A DNA stretch of 64,000 bases from Taudactylus pleione (taxonomy: Eukaryota > Chordata > Amphibia > Anura > Myobatrachidae), in assembly GCA_031769625.1 (NCBI GenBank), contig JAUIMM010000534.1:7766001-7830000 (forward strand), written 5' to 3'. Shown piece after piece: positions 22,272 through 33,285 of the stretch. A model generated the notes under the pieces. That model had not been told where the DNA came from, did no database searches, and saw only the letters and a program-made list of their open reading frames with translations. A program made the position numbers and the translations under genes. Every line of letters starts with the position of its first letter. The first letter of the stretch is position 1.

Positions 22272-23112
22272 TAAGGTGACTGTGCTCTATACACAATATC
22301 ATTATCTGAAATAGGGTACATGGATGGAAACCTGCCTTTTCTTTATTTTTTTTGTCCTGAACACATCATTGAATAAATGATACTGATTATCACTATCCTC
22401 TAGGTGAAGAACCTGACTGACTGCTTTAATTTTCCACTCCCTGGACACTAAATCCTTCTTCTATAAAGAAAACAGAATCCTCTACCTCAGAATCTTCAAT
22501 CTGTCCTTCATCCTCAGAGGAAATATCAAATTCTGAGAAAACAAGACACCTGCCCCAAAAACTGTCAATCGCGTAACTTAGGCCCGGCTGAGGATAACAA
22601 AATTGCTCTAGTGAAGAGGACGTCCTTTCTAACCCTAAAGCAGTCCTTTCTATTGATTTGGCCCAGGATGGAACCTCTGCAGGCCCTAAAGCCCCAGACC
22701 ACCATGGAGAATGAGTGTTTAATAGGATATGACCTTGTTCTACCTTGGCTACACCCTGTTGCGAATCAAAGTAGATACAAAGTTAGACAATTCCTCTCTC
22801 ATAACCGAACTACGGAAAGGGAAGAGGACCCAACTCAGGCTGCTTCCTCCACCGGACCGGCAGAGGTCTCCTCAACCAGTAACGGACCACATGCCTCCTT
22901 GCAAGCAGCACATCGAGCATGCGTGTCCCCAGAAGGTAATTTAGCCTAACAACTGGACTTCCCTCCTCCAGGTTTAGCCTTTGAAGTATTTCCCTTCTCA
23001 GACATTACCAAACCTTTACAAGGTAAACTGTAATAGGCTTGTATAGGAAACTTTGACGACCAAATCTTCTTATACAAATGCTATATTCAGAATTTTGTAT
23101 TTTATGTTTTTA

Positions 23113-24850
23113 CTAGCTGGAGTACCTGGCGTTGCCCGGAATTTTAAGAATGTTTGTTTACACATCATCCTCTAACAAACCTCTCCTTAGGCAGGCCTCA
23201 CGAAAAGTGTGACAAACTTCTCCATCAACAGTCCTAAGGTCTTCGAAGGAAGTAGCACCTGTAACGGTGTCAAGCAAACTTCGGATAGAAGCATACAAAA
23301 TTTGTCGGATGTACAGTGTAAACACGGCCAAGAGCTTCTGTTGCTCAGGATGACCATCTACAGCGACTCAGTTTTCTGCGCAGAAAAACTTTTGAAGAAG
23401 CATTCCATGTGTAACATTTTGGCAGCTCACAGTACAGCAGGGTCCTTGCAAAGTCATCATTTTCACACAGTTGGAAGAAAGAAGTGAATGTTGTTGTGTA
23501 ATTTGGTATAGTCAGAGACCTGAGAATGCTGGCAAAGCCTGCTAAAGCTCTCTGCGATAATAAACATTAAGATCATGACAAAACATAGACAACACAAAAG
23601 GCTTGCTCCGAAGGCCCTACCCATATGCAGTGAGGCCCCACAATGAGCGTACAGCAAAAATTGAGGTTTTAAGTTAATTAAAAATTAACAATAAATGTAA
23701 TTTTTTTTTAATTTGCCTCTGCCGTGTTTTAATACGCTCATATGTATAATTTCACGATCTTGGCTTGTAAACTTTGGATTTGTATAGAAAGACAGAAGGA
23801 CAGTAGTAGGGATGGACCTCGATGGTCGATGTTTGCAGACCATCAATGTTAATCTTTCGATGTTAGTGTTTTTACCATTCGATGGCAGCATTCCAATGTT
23901 TGCTGCCATCGAATGGTAATCATTCAATGGTGTTTCAATGGTGGCTTCTTTTCTTTAAATCCTATAAGCTATGCCTCCCATGGCTGCTGTGTGCTGAGTC
24001 TCTGCCTCTGATAACCTTTCTGGCTCATGCTGCTGGGATCGTTAGAGGCAGTCTCTCACTGCCTCAGACCTGGCCCTCCCTCCCCTTTCTGCTGGATCTC
24101 TGAGACTGTGAGAGCCAATCAGTGTGCAGCCCAGCAGCAGCTGTCACTCACAGAGACACAGAGTGACAGCTAACAACGTTTATACCAGCAGAGATGGGGA
24201 GTGATTTCTTTGCTGGTGCTGTAAGAGGTTCCTTTTCTGTGTGTTATAAGTATATGTAATAATGTTTTTAGACTTCACTTTATTGTTCCTTTAAGTGCCC
24301 ACAGCAGCAGCGTGGCAGTGACAGTGTCTCATTCTCCTCGTCCTCAGTCAGCTCTGCCTGCATTGCCTAGGTGTTTTTTTTTTTTTTTTAATGCCGCTTT
24401 GTGTGTGAGCCCCTCCCCCAACCCCGCCCCTTTACTATTCATATAAATAGTTTTTACCATTGAATGCTTTTTATGCGATGGTTACTTACCATCGCATTGA
24501 AAGATTCAATGGTGGAAGCACTGCAATCATATGATGGTGGGCTTTCGATGTCCATCCCTAGACAGAAGTACAGAAATAGTATAAATAGTAGGGATAAGAA
24601 AGTTCTTATATATCACCACTGGAGGCAGCAGACAGCAGTACTGAGTGCAAGGCCCCACAATGAGCGTCCAGCAAAAACTGTGTTCTTTAATTAAAAATTA
24701 ACAGTAATTAATTTCGATTTCAATTTTTTTTAGTTGCCTCGACCGTGTTTTAATACACTTATGTAAAATTTCACGATCTTGGCTTGTAAACTGTGGATTT
24801 GTATAGAAAGACAGAAAGAAAAATTTTTCGCTTTTATATAGTAGATGTTC
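23113..24850. repeat. Interspersed repeat of the ACTAGCTG...TTGCCCGG family, split by a hAT
   Basis: It starts ACTAGCTGGAGTACCTGGCG and ends near GCTTTTATATAGTAGA. Two related blocks (about 23625-23805 and 24645-24825) share CCCCACAATGAGCG, CGTGTTTTAATAC and TTTCACGATCTTGGCTTGTA. They are either tandem copies or one duplicated 3' part. The same start motif is seen at 9514. The family was not identified; no protein relic was recognised. Confidence 0.55.
23807..24560. mobile_element. Non-autonomous hAT inserted in the preceding repeat
   Basis: Ends TAGGGATGGACCTCGATGG and CGATGTCCATCCCTA are inverted. The flanks GACAGTAG (23799-23806) and GACAGAAG (24561-24568) match at 7 of 8. The interior contains many CGATGG/CCATCGA words near both ends. 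No transposase ORF. Confidence 0.82.
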
Positions 24851-24959
24851 CTCTCTCAGCAAAAATATTAAACATTATCCTAATTGGTCATATGTAACTA
24901 TTTAAACACCTTTAAATACATAATTCATTACGAACTGCATACCAGAGGTTCTGCACTAT

Positions 24960-25072
24960 GGGCCCGATTCAGAGAAGGGAGCAATGGCGAATACGCAGGG
25001 AAATCGAGAGATTGTCATAGCACATGATTTAAAAAGCCCCACTGTGTGTGCGCAGCGATCTCACTGCGATCA

Positions 25073-25111
<39 letters not shown>

Positions 25112-25483
25112 GAATCATCTCAGAGTGAGTGACAGGTAGTCAGCGTTTGCGGGGTGGCAATAAAAACGCAGGCGTCTGACCGTTTGAACGCCGTTTCATG
25201 GGTGTACATAACTTAGCCCTTGTGATCTCCTATGCAGCTCTGCTTATCAGGAGAGCTGCCGAATCGGAGGCTGGTCAGGCCTGCCGCGAGGGAGAGATGG
25301 CCACTGTGTGTGTCAATGTTACCAATATTTATGCAGGTATAAGTCGTCGCACGCAGGTAAGAAGGCAGCAGTGGGCGTCCCTATGCTGGGCCTCTCTTTG
25401 CAGACATTAGCATATTGTCACAGCTGCATTTCGTACGAAAACTCAGCTGCGATCGCATTAGCACCCAGCTCTGAATCAGGCCA
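24960..25483. mobile_element. PIF/Harbinger-type MITE (CCTGATTCAG family) with (CA)n
   Basis: Ends GGGCCCGATTCAGAG and CTCTGAATCAGGCCA are inverted, with TAT at 24957-24959 and 25484-25486. It contains a CA dinucleotide run (25076-25108). The interior (GAGTGACAGGTAGTCAGC, CATAACTTAGC) matches the copy at 40882-41300. Confidence 0.78.
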
Positions 25484-26711
25484 TATTTTCTGCCATTGTA
25501 ACATTAAAACAACTTTGAAAGTGGGAAATATCAGATTTTAGTTTGCAGATTCACTCAAATGTTCTGTTAATGTCATTTTCTAATAACTAAAAAGTCCTGG
25601 CTGCAGAAAGTACACACGGGACCTAATTCACAGCTAACCAAGTCAGCACCATAGTGTCTACATGTGCAGGGTTCTGGGGCTTAAACAAAAAAAAAAAAAA
25701 AAAGCCTTTTAAAAACGATTGGATCCATGATGGGTCTACAAATGCTACTTACTGCCTGAACTCGCCTCATTATAGGTTCATTACTCTAAGTGGAGTATAG
25801 AGGTCATTAACCGAACGCTAAAAAGGATAGGCAGTAGTTTTGTTCTGGATAGAATACAGTATATATATAAAACAGCAGAACACATGAATTGGGTTATTCG
25901 GCAAAGATCAACAAACTTTGCATTAATTACTATATATCCATGAAAGCTACCATTCTGTTTACACACATAGCAAAAAAAGGATCAATAACCATAGGAGCAT
26001 AGCACACAGCCAAGACATTATATAACTTGGGTAACAATGGGTTCCCCAGTAAATGTATGCAACGGGTCTGACAATGTATATGCCAGGTCTGCCAGTGGAC
26101 TGATCTTTGATAACACAATGAGAAGATGTGCCCTCATACACCGAAGCCTCAATACGCCATGTGGCACAAGCGAGCTGCCAGGTACTATGCAACTTGACTT
26201 GCGCCAAGCCTCTTTTCCGCATATTTTATGCCCACAAATTCTTAGTCACAATCGGATGCGACAAAAAGCTTCACTAGACTGCACAGATTAATCAGAGATG
26301 CAACATTTGTAGGTCTGTGTGCAACCGACTCTGTACATGAAGCGTGGAAAAAGCTGCGGCAGCTATGGTACATCCTTGCAGTGGATATACAGATTTAGAC
26401 CCATGAGCACACAGATATAAGTGACGCATATGAAATGAATCAGTGCAGTCTCATGAAGACGCATTTTCAGGCAAAAACAGACGTTAAAAAGAAGCTCATT
26501 CAATACAGAGATATATCTAGATCTTGGCTTTTGAATCTAACATTTTGTGTCTGTACTGTATTCACAAAGTACCTTCACAGAAACTAGTGGGTGAGTTTAG
26601 TCTAAGCAATGGGGGCCCTGTAATAGAGTAATGGCTGGACCTCTGGGTGCCGCAGCGTACAAAAGTCTCACCAATAACCAGAGGTCACAACCTGTGCCTT
26701 GATTAGGCTTA

Positions 26712-27029
26712 AGCTGCCCATCCACTAGGCGATTAAACCTAGTGAATGAGCGATAACGACGGTACCATCGTGTGGTAATCGCCCGCAAATCGGGCAGTAA
26801 AAGGTTAAAAACGACCAGCGATGCGCGCGCCCGCTGGTCATTTTTAACATCAATCATCGCCCGAACATGACTGTCAACCTGACGACCGCCGTCAGGTTGC
26901 CATGTTCGGGGATGATTGATCTGCATACACTGAACGTCTGAACGCTCAGCGTATGCAGTTCACCCCACGGGAGACGACGGCATCGTAATCGTGCCGTCAT
27001 CCCCCGTATCATTAAGTGGATGGGCAGCA
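26712..27029. mobile_element. PIF/Harbinger-type MITE, TTA target duplication
   Basis: The left end AGCTGCCCATCCACTAGGCG and the right end AAGTGGATGGGCAGCA are inverted, with TTA at 26709-26711 and 27030-27032. The interior has CGAACATG and GCCCGC hairpins. No ORF. Confidence 0.83.
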
Positions 27030-27077
27030 TTAAATACTGCATCTGCCAAGTGCAACAGTTCACAGATTTATCCTGCC

Positions 27078-27484
27078 CAAGACCGGCTCTAGGGGTGTTC
27101 GACCAGTGCGATTTCAGCGGGACAGTACTGTCCCACTGTTCCACCCACGGGCCGAAGTGGCCCGCGGGTGCTCAAATCGGGAGGTTGGGGGACCCCCACC
27201 GCCGCAGCTGTGCCGGACCCCCGGAGTGTGAATGGATGCCGCGCGCGGCAACCATTCACTGACGGGAGAGGGCTGGGGGAAGCCCAGCCAGTGACGGAGG
27301 GCTGGGCTTTACCACCAGCCTGACGTTATATGGAGGCGTGCCATGCGGGCACACCTCCAAATAATGTCAATTGGGGGCGTGGCATATGGTAATTAGGCCA
27401 CAAACCCAAATTTGGACGCGTACGATGTTAGGGCGCCTTCTCGAGGGCCGGCACAAGGTGCTCCGAACCCTGGAGCCAGCCCTG
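27078..27484. mobile_element. Non-autonomous hAT element with perfect 8 bp duplication
   Basis: Ends CAAGACCGGCTCTAGGG and (as complement) CAGGGCTGGCTCCAGGG. ATCCTGCC is at 27070-27077 and again at 27485-27492. GC-rich, no ORF. It sits only about 50 bp downstream of the donor of DNAAF3 coding exon 4. Confidence 0.9.
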
Positions 27485-27536
27485 ATCCTGCCAATGGGAG
27501 TACTGTATATAGACTGTATATTTAGAATGAAAATAC

Positions 27537-27694
27537 CTTGATAAAATGCAAATTCAACAGCGGGAGGATACTCTGCTGGTACTCGGGATCTGTGACAAAA
27601 CGGATGAACAGTACACACTTCTCCTGCAGGTAAGCTGCGGTCTTACTACGGATTAGGCTGTTTCCAAAAAGCTCAAGAAACATTTCACACTTCT
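27537..27694 (-). CDS. DNAAF3: DNAAF3 coding exon 4
   Basis: 158 nt: two nucleotides complete the codon begun in exon 3, then 52 codons, ending in phase 0. The acceptor is TTTGCAG before AGAAGTGTG and the donor is CAAG/GTATTT. The translation has EKCEMFLELFGNSLIRSKTA and LPLLNLHFIK. It aligns with the vertebrate segment E.FLE.WGN.L.R...AA...LPWLSLRALK, which in mammals runs directly into FRERD, the start of the next exon here. Confidence 0.94.
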
Positions 27695-28044
27695 CTGCAA
27701 AGAAAGGAAAGAATAAGCCTTGATGATACAAGACAAGAATGCTTCATGGCATGGACTTAACCACAGGGCTGGAGATAAATCACCTATATGCAGTTCTAAA
27801 TATGACCGAATCTGTCATAGTGGGAATTCAATTAGCCATGAAAAGTTTTCATGGGTGAAAAAGTGGTAGCCTCGAGCTTGATCGTCTGAGGCTATTCACT
27901 TAGGTTCCCTATTCACCAGATATCTTTGTTAACACCCGTTAAATTAACATGGGTTAATGGGTGTGAACACACAAATCCATGAAAAACTTCAGATTCATGC
28001 ATCAACAGGGACCTGACTACATTAACCAGAGATGTGCGGTCAGG

Positions 28045-28640
28045 TGAGGCAGAGCCTTTCCTGTCAGACTTCAGTATACTCAATTTTTTCTTATTTTTAT
28101 AGTGAAAACTATGAAGTATTATCAATATCTTCTTTATATTTTTCTAATAATTTTTGTTCATACAGAATCAAACCGCAAATAGTCCGGTGTCCGTGCAGTT
28201 TAAAACAGCAGTTGCTAATGCTTAACAACTGCCAGGAGTGAGGCCAATTACCGGCATCCAGGAAGTGACGAGTGAAGGTGCTGCCAAAAGGCAGATTATA
28301 CAGAGCCGTGCTTAACGCATGGGAGAGCCATGCTAATTGACTACGGCACATAGAGCCACCATCGGCATTAAGTACACCAAACACCCGCATTGATGGAGGG
28401 TGCAGCACGGACTCCCCCGGACCACCAGTTGGTGGGAAGAAGGATCAGACCTTACAGGCAAGTCTTACTGGTAAGCAGAAGAAAACTAAATAAAGCAATA
28501 TTCTGCCACACGGTTTTAACCTGCATGGACGCCGGACTATTTGTGGTTTGATTTTGATTCTGTATCCCTAGCTGCCTAATTATTTTTGAACGAACACCAT
28601 TTCCCCAGCAGGGAGACCGCGAAAACATTTTATATATATC
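28045..28640. repeat. Inverted repeat, probable non-autonomous DNA transposon
   Basis: A block with AATCAAACCGCAAATAGTCC at 28166 pairs with GGACTATTTGTGGTTTGATT at 28534-28553, each about 41 nt long. The outer ends and target duplication were not resolved. No ORF. Confidence 0.55.
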
Positions 28641-29001
28641 AGGGGCGTTTCTAGAGAGGAGGGGGCCCATGTGCAGTCTCCAAAATGGGCCCCCTCCTCT
28701 GTCCGGCAGCGCACTGAGCTGTGCGTGGCCAGCGCCGGAGTTATAGACTCTGGGCGCACTCTAAAGTATACACAGATCACCGGGAAAATGGCCGCGGTTG
28801 CCATTTTCCCTGAACTGCGCATACGACTGGAAAATGTCAGCAGCGGCCATTTTCCAGTCATTTTTAGAGCGCCGGACCTCCGCTCCAACATGGGACTCCG
28901 TAGAGGTAAGTATGCTATGGGTGCAGGGTGTGCGTTGCAGGGCCCCTCTGGACCCAGGGGCCCGTGAACCCCACACACCCGCACCCATTATAGATATATC
29001 T
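28641..29001. mobile_element. hAT-like MITE relic (CAGGGGCGTTTCTAG family)
   Basis: It starts CAGGGGCGTTTCTAGAGAGG and ends in ATAGATATATCTATG. The last positions are diverged from the expected complement. A related copy is at about 46568-46934, where the other end (CAGTGGCGTATC as complement) is well preserved. Both contain GGGGGCCC blocks at the two sides and an internal AGGTAAGT. Confidence 0.65.
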
Positions 29002-29398
29002 ATGAAAATATGATTGACATATGGGAGACTAGTTTGCAACAAAGTGCTAGTGCATAAAAAGGGACTTAAAATTTGATGAAAACCTTCTCAACATAAAAAG
29101 TGCTAGTGCAAAAGCTAACTTTTCAGTTCGTATAACGTACAGAGTGTAATTAATATGAATATAAAAAGTGCCATAATGAAATTGGTAAAATATTATTTAT
29201 TCTATATATCAAAGATTAAAAAAGGTAATAAATAAAAATCAATAGGCTACACAAGATAATGATCACATAGAAAGACAGTACATAATTCAATATAATGTGG
29301 ACATGATAAGAATAAATAGTTAAAGGAGTAAATAAATAGGACAAAGTATAAGCTGATTTGTATGATAAAGAATTCAGGGTTCATGGGGTAAGAGACCA

Positions 29399-29440
29399 CT
29401 GCTCCCAACACGTTTCATCCAGGGTCTTCAAGGGGATATC
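29399..29440 (-). ncRNA. Hammerhead-like motif in PLE left terminal repeat (degenerate)
   Basis: The minus strand reads CTTGAAGACCCTGGATGAAACGTG: a CTGATGA-like box, a very short stem and GAAAC. PLEs are known to carry minimal hammerhead ribozymes in terminal repeats. The core box here is altered, so activity is doubtful. Confidence 0.35.
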
Positions 29441-30338
29441 GATCTGTAGGGGTATCTGTCCATCTATACCTCTTCTTGAGTTACTTCCACCCTTCCTCGT
29501 CACTATGGTGCTTCCGCCCACAGCTTAAATCCGCAACGTCACATCCACACACGTGTACAGGTCTGGGACTTTGAGGCGCGCCATCCTCCATTGTGTGTCC
29601 AAGTCACTTCCGCCCTTTTCCTGTGCAGTTGTTTCTGCCCTCAGTCCTCTAATGTCCGGGGTGCATCATTAATCACAGGTGTTTCTTGACTGGTTTAGTA
29701 TCACGTAAATCGCTTCCGCCCTTCTTGATTTGACAACATATGTCCTATTTCCGCCCTCAAAAGGCACAATGTATATTCTTTCTGTAACTATATAAAAAAA
29801 AAAAAATCAATAAATAAATATTTTGCTTGGCACTATTTTATGAGTGTTAATCACCCAAAAAAACTGTTGGGTATTTAAATAATGTTAGAAGAAATTTATA
29901 GTGTTAAAAAATTAATACTTCATCTAATTAGTTAGAAATGTCCACCATAAGAAAAAAAAAAGAAAAAAATCTTGTAAGAATCCTGTTCATAACCTCCATC
30001 TAATAAGGTGTATGTAATCAAACAAATATTAAGCTAGTTCTAACTAACAAAATATAATTTAACCCAGTTCTAAATAAAGTGATAGACACTTGCCTCTATG
30101 GGTAAGTGATTAGTAACGAAGTAGTCTCCATTTATATACAGTATGTGAGTTCCAAGAGTCGCAGTCCTTCTGCATCAGAGCAAATAGATTTGAGTTTATA
30201 AAATCTAGTAACTTCTCCAAGTGGTTACTACATCCTGGGAACTTCATGTACTTCATATCTTCATGTGTCCGGATCTTCGTATGTTTGGATCTTCATGGGT
30301 ATGCCTTTCTGGATGGGTACGTGTACATTAGAGGATTA

Positions 30339-30457
30339 TACATACAGCACCTGGTATTCTTGGGAAGTCTCCCGTCCCAGTACTAACCAGGCCCAACCAT
30401 GCATAGCTTCCAAGATCAGACGAGATTGGGCATGAGCACAGTGGTATGGCTGTAGAG
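30339..30457 (-). pseudogene. 5S rRNA-like sequence, full length, copy 1
   Basis: The minus strand matches 5S rRNA along about 119 nt: CAGCCATACCAC near the start, CAATCTCGTCTGATCTTGG, then GGGCCTGGTTAGTACTGGGA (the internal promoter region) and AATACCAGGTGCTGTA near the 3' end. It has scattered substitutions. It is either a retroposed 5S pseudogene or a 5S-headed SINE. No clear A-tail was seen. Confidence 0.85.
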
Positions 30458-30536
30458 ACCTGAAATACCTCAAAATGTCTTCCATCCGTATCACCCCTTC
30501 CTCCTTTTTCATTACATACATCTTCTCTAAGCCTTA

Positions 30537-30615
30537 GGAATTACTACACCAAGTATTCCCAGGGGGTCACCCCTTCTAGTATTAGCTTGGCCTATCAGTG
30601 ATTTCAAACAACATT
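30537..30615 (-). pseudogene. 5S rRNA-like sequence, degenerate copy 2
   Basis: The minus strand shows GGCCAAGCTAATACTAG and then GACCCCCTGGGAATACTTGG, matching the 3' half of 5S rRNA. It is in the same orientation as copy 1 and about 80 bp away from it, with more substitutions. The tandem arrangement suggests a 5S array piece or tandem 5S-derived SINEs. Confidence 0.6.
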
Positions 30616-30742
30616 GGATGATCCCTTGATGGTTTAATAGTAGATATAGCTTATCGCATACTTCCTTCTTTTATGTAGATTTTTATAGGAAGGGAGCCAT
30701 CTCATAACACTCATTGAATCCTTTTGGGGCCATAGTACGGAG

Positions 30743-31351
30743 TTAAAATATCCAATACATTTCTCCATTTGACAGCAGGTTACTCAGGTCTCTTCCTCTT
30801 TCACCCAATGTCACATGTTCTATTGCTTTGAAGTTAATCTCCTCTGGGTTCGAATTGTGCTCTGTGATAAAATGTTTTGATACTGCATGTCCTTCGATCT
30901 TGTTTTTGATGTTCCTGATGTGCTCTTGTATTCTTAATTTTAAAGACCTCTTCATTTTCCCCACATACTTCTCGCCACACGTACATTCCAATAAATATAT
31001 AATAGATGTTGAATTGCAGTTCATAAAGTCATTGATACTATATTCTTTTGATCCATCATGAATAGTAAATGTTTTTCTTTTTGGGTGTAAAAACTTGCAG
31101 ATGTTACAATGCCCACATTTATAGCTGCCCTTACATGTTTGGGTCAGGCTAGGTTGTGTTTTATTCTTCTCTCTCAGCATACTTGGTGCTAATATCTCCT
31201 TTAAATTTCTGGATTTTCTAAAAACAAGTTGTGGTTTTGGTGGTAATATATCTTTTAATATGGGATCCTTAAGGAGGATTTTCCAATACTGGTTGAAAGA
31301 CTTTCTAATTTGGCTCTCATGGCCACTATAGGTGGTGATAAATGGGACCAT
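30743..31351 (-). pseudogene. PLE C-terminal segment: connector, CxxC motif and GIY-YIG endonuclease
   Basis: A 202-codon open stretch. In order: FRKSRNLKEILAPSML connector (about residues 43-58), CGHCNICKF zinc-type motif (about 78-86), then the GIY-YIG block with IIYLLECTCGEKYVGK and RIQEHIRNI. The nuclease is thought to make the target nick for target-primed reverse transcription. The usual T after YVG is K-M here. It ends at 30743 and resembles the C-terminus of the PLE at 3907-4800, but is clearly a different copy or subfamily. Confidence 0.88.
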
Positions 31352-31373
31352 TTGTTGATTATGGTCTTCTATT

Positions 31374-32110
31374 TTAATAAACCATTTCTATCCAGAGCCT
31401 TTTCTTACTAATGGCTGTCTTCAACATTTCTTCAGGATATTTTTTCTCTCTAAACCTGTTGGCATATGTCTCTATCTGTTCATCACCAGTCTTCAAATTG
31501 CTACAGTTGTGCTTGATTCGGCAAAATTGAGAATGTCGTATATTCTGTTTCCATTTTCTCAAGTGGCAGCTTTCAAAATGTAGGTAGCTGTTTGCATCCA
31601 CTTCCTTAATAAAGTTTTTTTGTAACTACTTTATCCTCCTCGCCTCTTAAAACTAAGTCTAAAAACTCCACCATCTGAGTACTGAATTTGGAAGTAAATT
31701 TCAAGTTCATATTATTTGAGACATACAATAAAAAACAGGTTATAACTCTCCTCAGAACCTTCCCATATGATTAAAATGTCATCTATATATCTTTTGTACA
31801 GTATAAGATTAGTCTTGAAAGGGTTATACATATTTATTCTCCCAGCACCCCATGAATAAGTTAGCAAAGCTGGTAGCAAATGTAGTACCCATGGCTGTAC
31901 CACATTTATGATAAAATTGATCCAGAAATTTAAAATAGTTATGGTTCAATATAAAAGATATAAGATCACATAAAAACTATGGATATTTGACTGAGATTCC
32001 CAAAAAGTCCCTTGTCGCGTAGATTCCTTTCGTATGTTCAATGCACGTATACACGGATTGAACATCAATTGTTGTCAAGCTGTATGATTCCTTCTAAACC
32101 AAACCGTTAA
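31374..32110 (-). pseudogene. PLE reverse transcriptase and thumb pieces (broken)
   Basis: Minus strand, in order: a fragment with LTTIDVQSVYTCIEHTKGI (about 32080-32020), GTAMGTTFATSFANLFMG (about 31900-31845), YKRYIDDILIIWEG (about 31803-31760, carrying the YxDD catalytic motif), and the thumb with LHFESCHLRKW and FCRIKHNCSN (31601-31374). A frameshift separates GTAMGT from YIDD, and another the thumb from the nuclease part. Motif order is that of PLE reverse transcriptases. The finger region upstream of 32110 is absent. Confidence 0.85.
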
Positions 32111-32279
32111 AGTATATGAGACTGGACAAAACATTACTAAGTGCTATGAGTCACACTCTGGCTCCGTTCTTGGTAAAATCCAGGAATCTGGATTTTTTAG
32201 TGACCCGGAAGTAATGGCGACCACGAACCCTAATGAGCTCAAGAAGGGGTATAAATGGACAGATACCCCTACAGATCAG

Positions 32280-32316
32280 TATCCCCTTGAAGAAGTTCCT
32301 GGACGAAATGCGTTGC
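32280..32316 (+). ncRNA. Hammerhead-like motif in PLE right terminal repeat (degenerate)
   Basis: The plus strand reads CTTGAAGAAGTTCCTGGACG followed by AAATGCG. It is the inverted-repeat partner of the motif at 29399-29440, with the same layout and a GAAAT instead of GAAAC. Confidence 0.35.
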
Positions 32317-32920
32317 AGGCAGCTGTCTCTTAACCCATGAACCCTGAATTCTTTATCATACAGATAAGCTTATAGTTTGTCCTATTTATTTACTCCTTTT
32401 AACTATTTATTCTTATGTCCACATTATATTGAATTATGTACAGTCTTTCTATGTGATTATTATCTTGTGTAGCCTATTGATTTTTATTTATTACCTTTTT
32501 AATCTTTGATATATAGAATAAATTCTATTTTATCAATTTCATTATGGCACTTTACTTTTTATATTTATATTAATTGCACTCTGCACGTTATACTAACTGA
32601 AAAGTTAGCATTTTGCACTAGCACTTTATGTTCTGAAGGTTTTCATCAATTTTTTAAGTCCCTTTTTATATACTAGCACTTTGTTGCAAAGTAGGCGCCT
32701 ATATGTCAATCATATTTTCTACATAATTAGCTCTCAATTATTGACTTAAGGCTGACGTCCATTATCCTTGGGCAAGTGTGTTGCTTAGTTTATCACAGGT
32801 GGTGTTGAATGAATTGAACATATTTAATCACCGAATATTGTGTATACCGATGCCATATACACATATTGTTGCGAGATAGATATATATATTTTTTTTATTA
32901 TTATTATTATTATTATCTCT

Positions 32921-33101
32921 TAAGGATGTGCAGGCTCGGATAGTCTCAGAAAGAGGCAAAACATCAACTTTCATGGACAAACATAATCTTCCATGGACTT
33001 TTGTCCAGGAATGATGATGTTTGTCCATGAAAGATGACATTTTGCCTCTTTCTGAGACCAGATTTTTGGAGGGAAAAATCCGAACTCGGCGTGCACATCC
33101 C
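32921..33101. mobile_element. Foldback hAT-type MITE, truncated relative of 40614-40849
   Basis: Starts AAGGATGTGCAGGCTCGGAT and ends GGCGTGCACATCCC. The arms contain TCAGAAAGAGGCAAAACATC and its complement. One arm lost part of the terminal segment. The TAT-rich flank prevents a clear target duplication. Confidence 0.75.
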
Positions 33102-33285
33102 AAATAATAAAAAAATTATATAAATATATAAAACAGCACCACCTGGATAGTATTTATATAATGGTAAGTAATTATAATTATATACATATATTCACTCTCC
33201 CACTCGGTTATGGGTGTCAGCCAACACAAGAATATTTAAATAGCAGTGATAATCTGCTATTATGAAGAAAAAGTTAAGTTTAAAG

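Larger units (their letters stand above)
20640..22950 (-). pseudogene. DIRS-type retrotransposon relic (gag-like and reverse transcriptase pieces)
   Basis: Read on the minus strand. The gag-like part lies at about 22950-21450. It has a GDTHARCAACKEAC segment near 22925, ARLSNAMGFPIPGGAILKE near 22070-22020, and LFGPELNKRISEVTGGK near 21500. A reverse transcriptase piece lies at about 20870-20640 (HQSLRFAV, then in another frame FFTKVMAGLLRRMGLKMIPY). The segment after PY, where the family has its catalytic aspartates, is not intact. The order gag then RT, and the ATGGK and FTKV..LLR..G motifs, are those of DIRS-like (tyrosine-recombinase) retrotransposons common in amphibians. Many stops and frameshifts are present, and two MITEs (about 21758-22009 and 22083-22271) interrupt it. 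No recombinase domain was seen. Confidence 0.7.
29002..32733 (-). mobile_element. Penelope-like element (Neptune type) with long inverted terminal repeats
   Basis: Inverted repeats of about 480-500 bp (29002-29481 and 32233-32733) bracket a decayed minus-strand PLE reading frame (32110-30743). The arms share TGATTGACATAT, CAACAAAGTGCTAG and a region with GAAACG-type hammerhead-like motifs. PLEs are known to carry terminal repeats in direct or inverted arrangement. The 5' part of the reverse transcriptase is missing. Between the ORF end and the left arm are two 5S rRNA-like segments. The element lies in the intron between coding exons 3 and 4 of DNAAF3. Confidence 0.85.
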
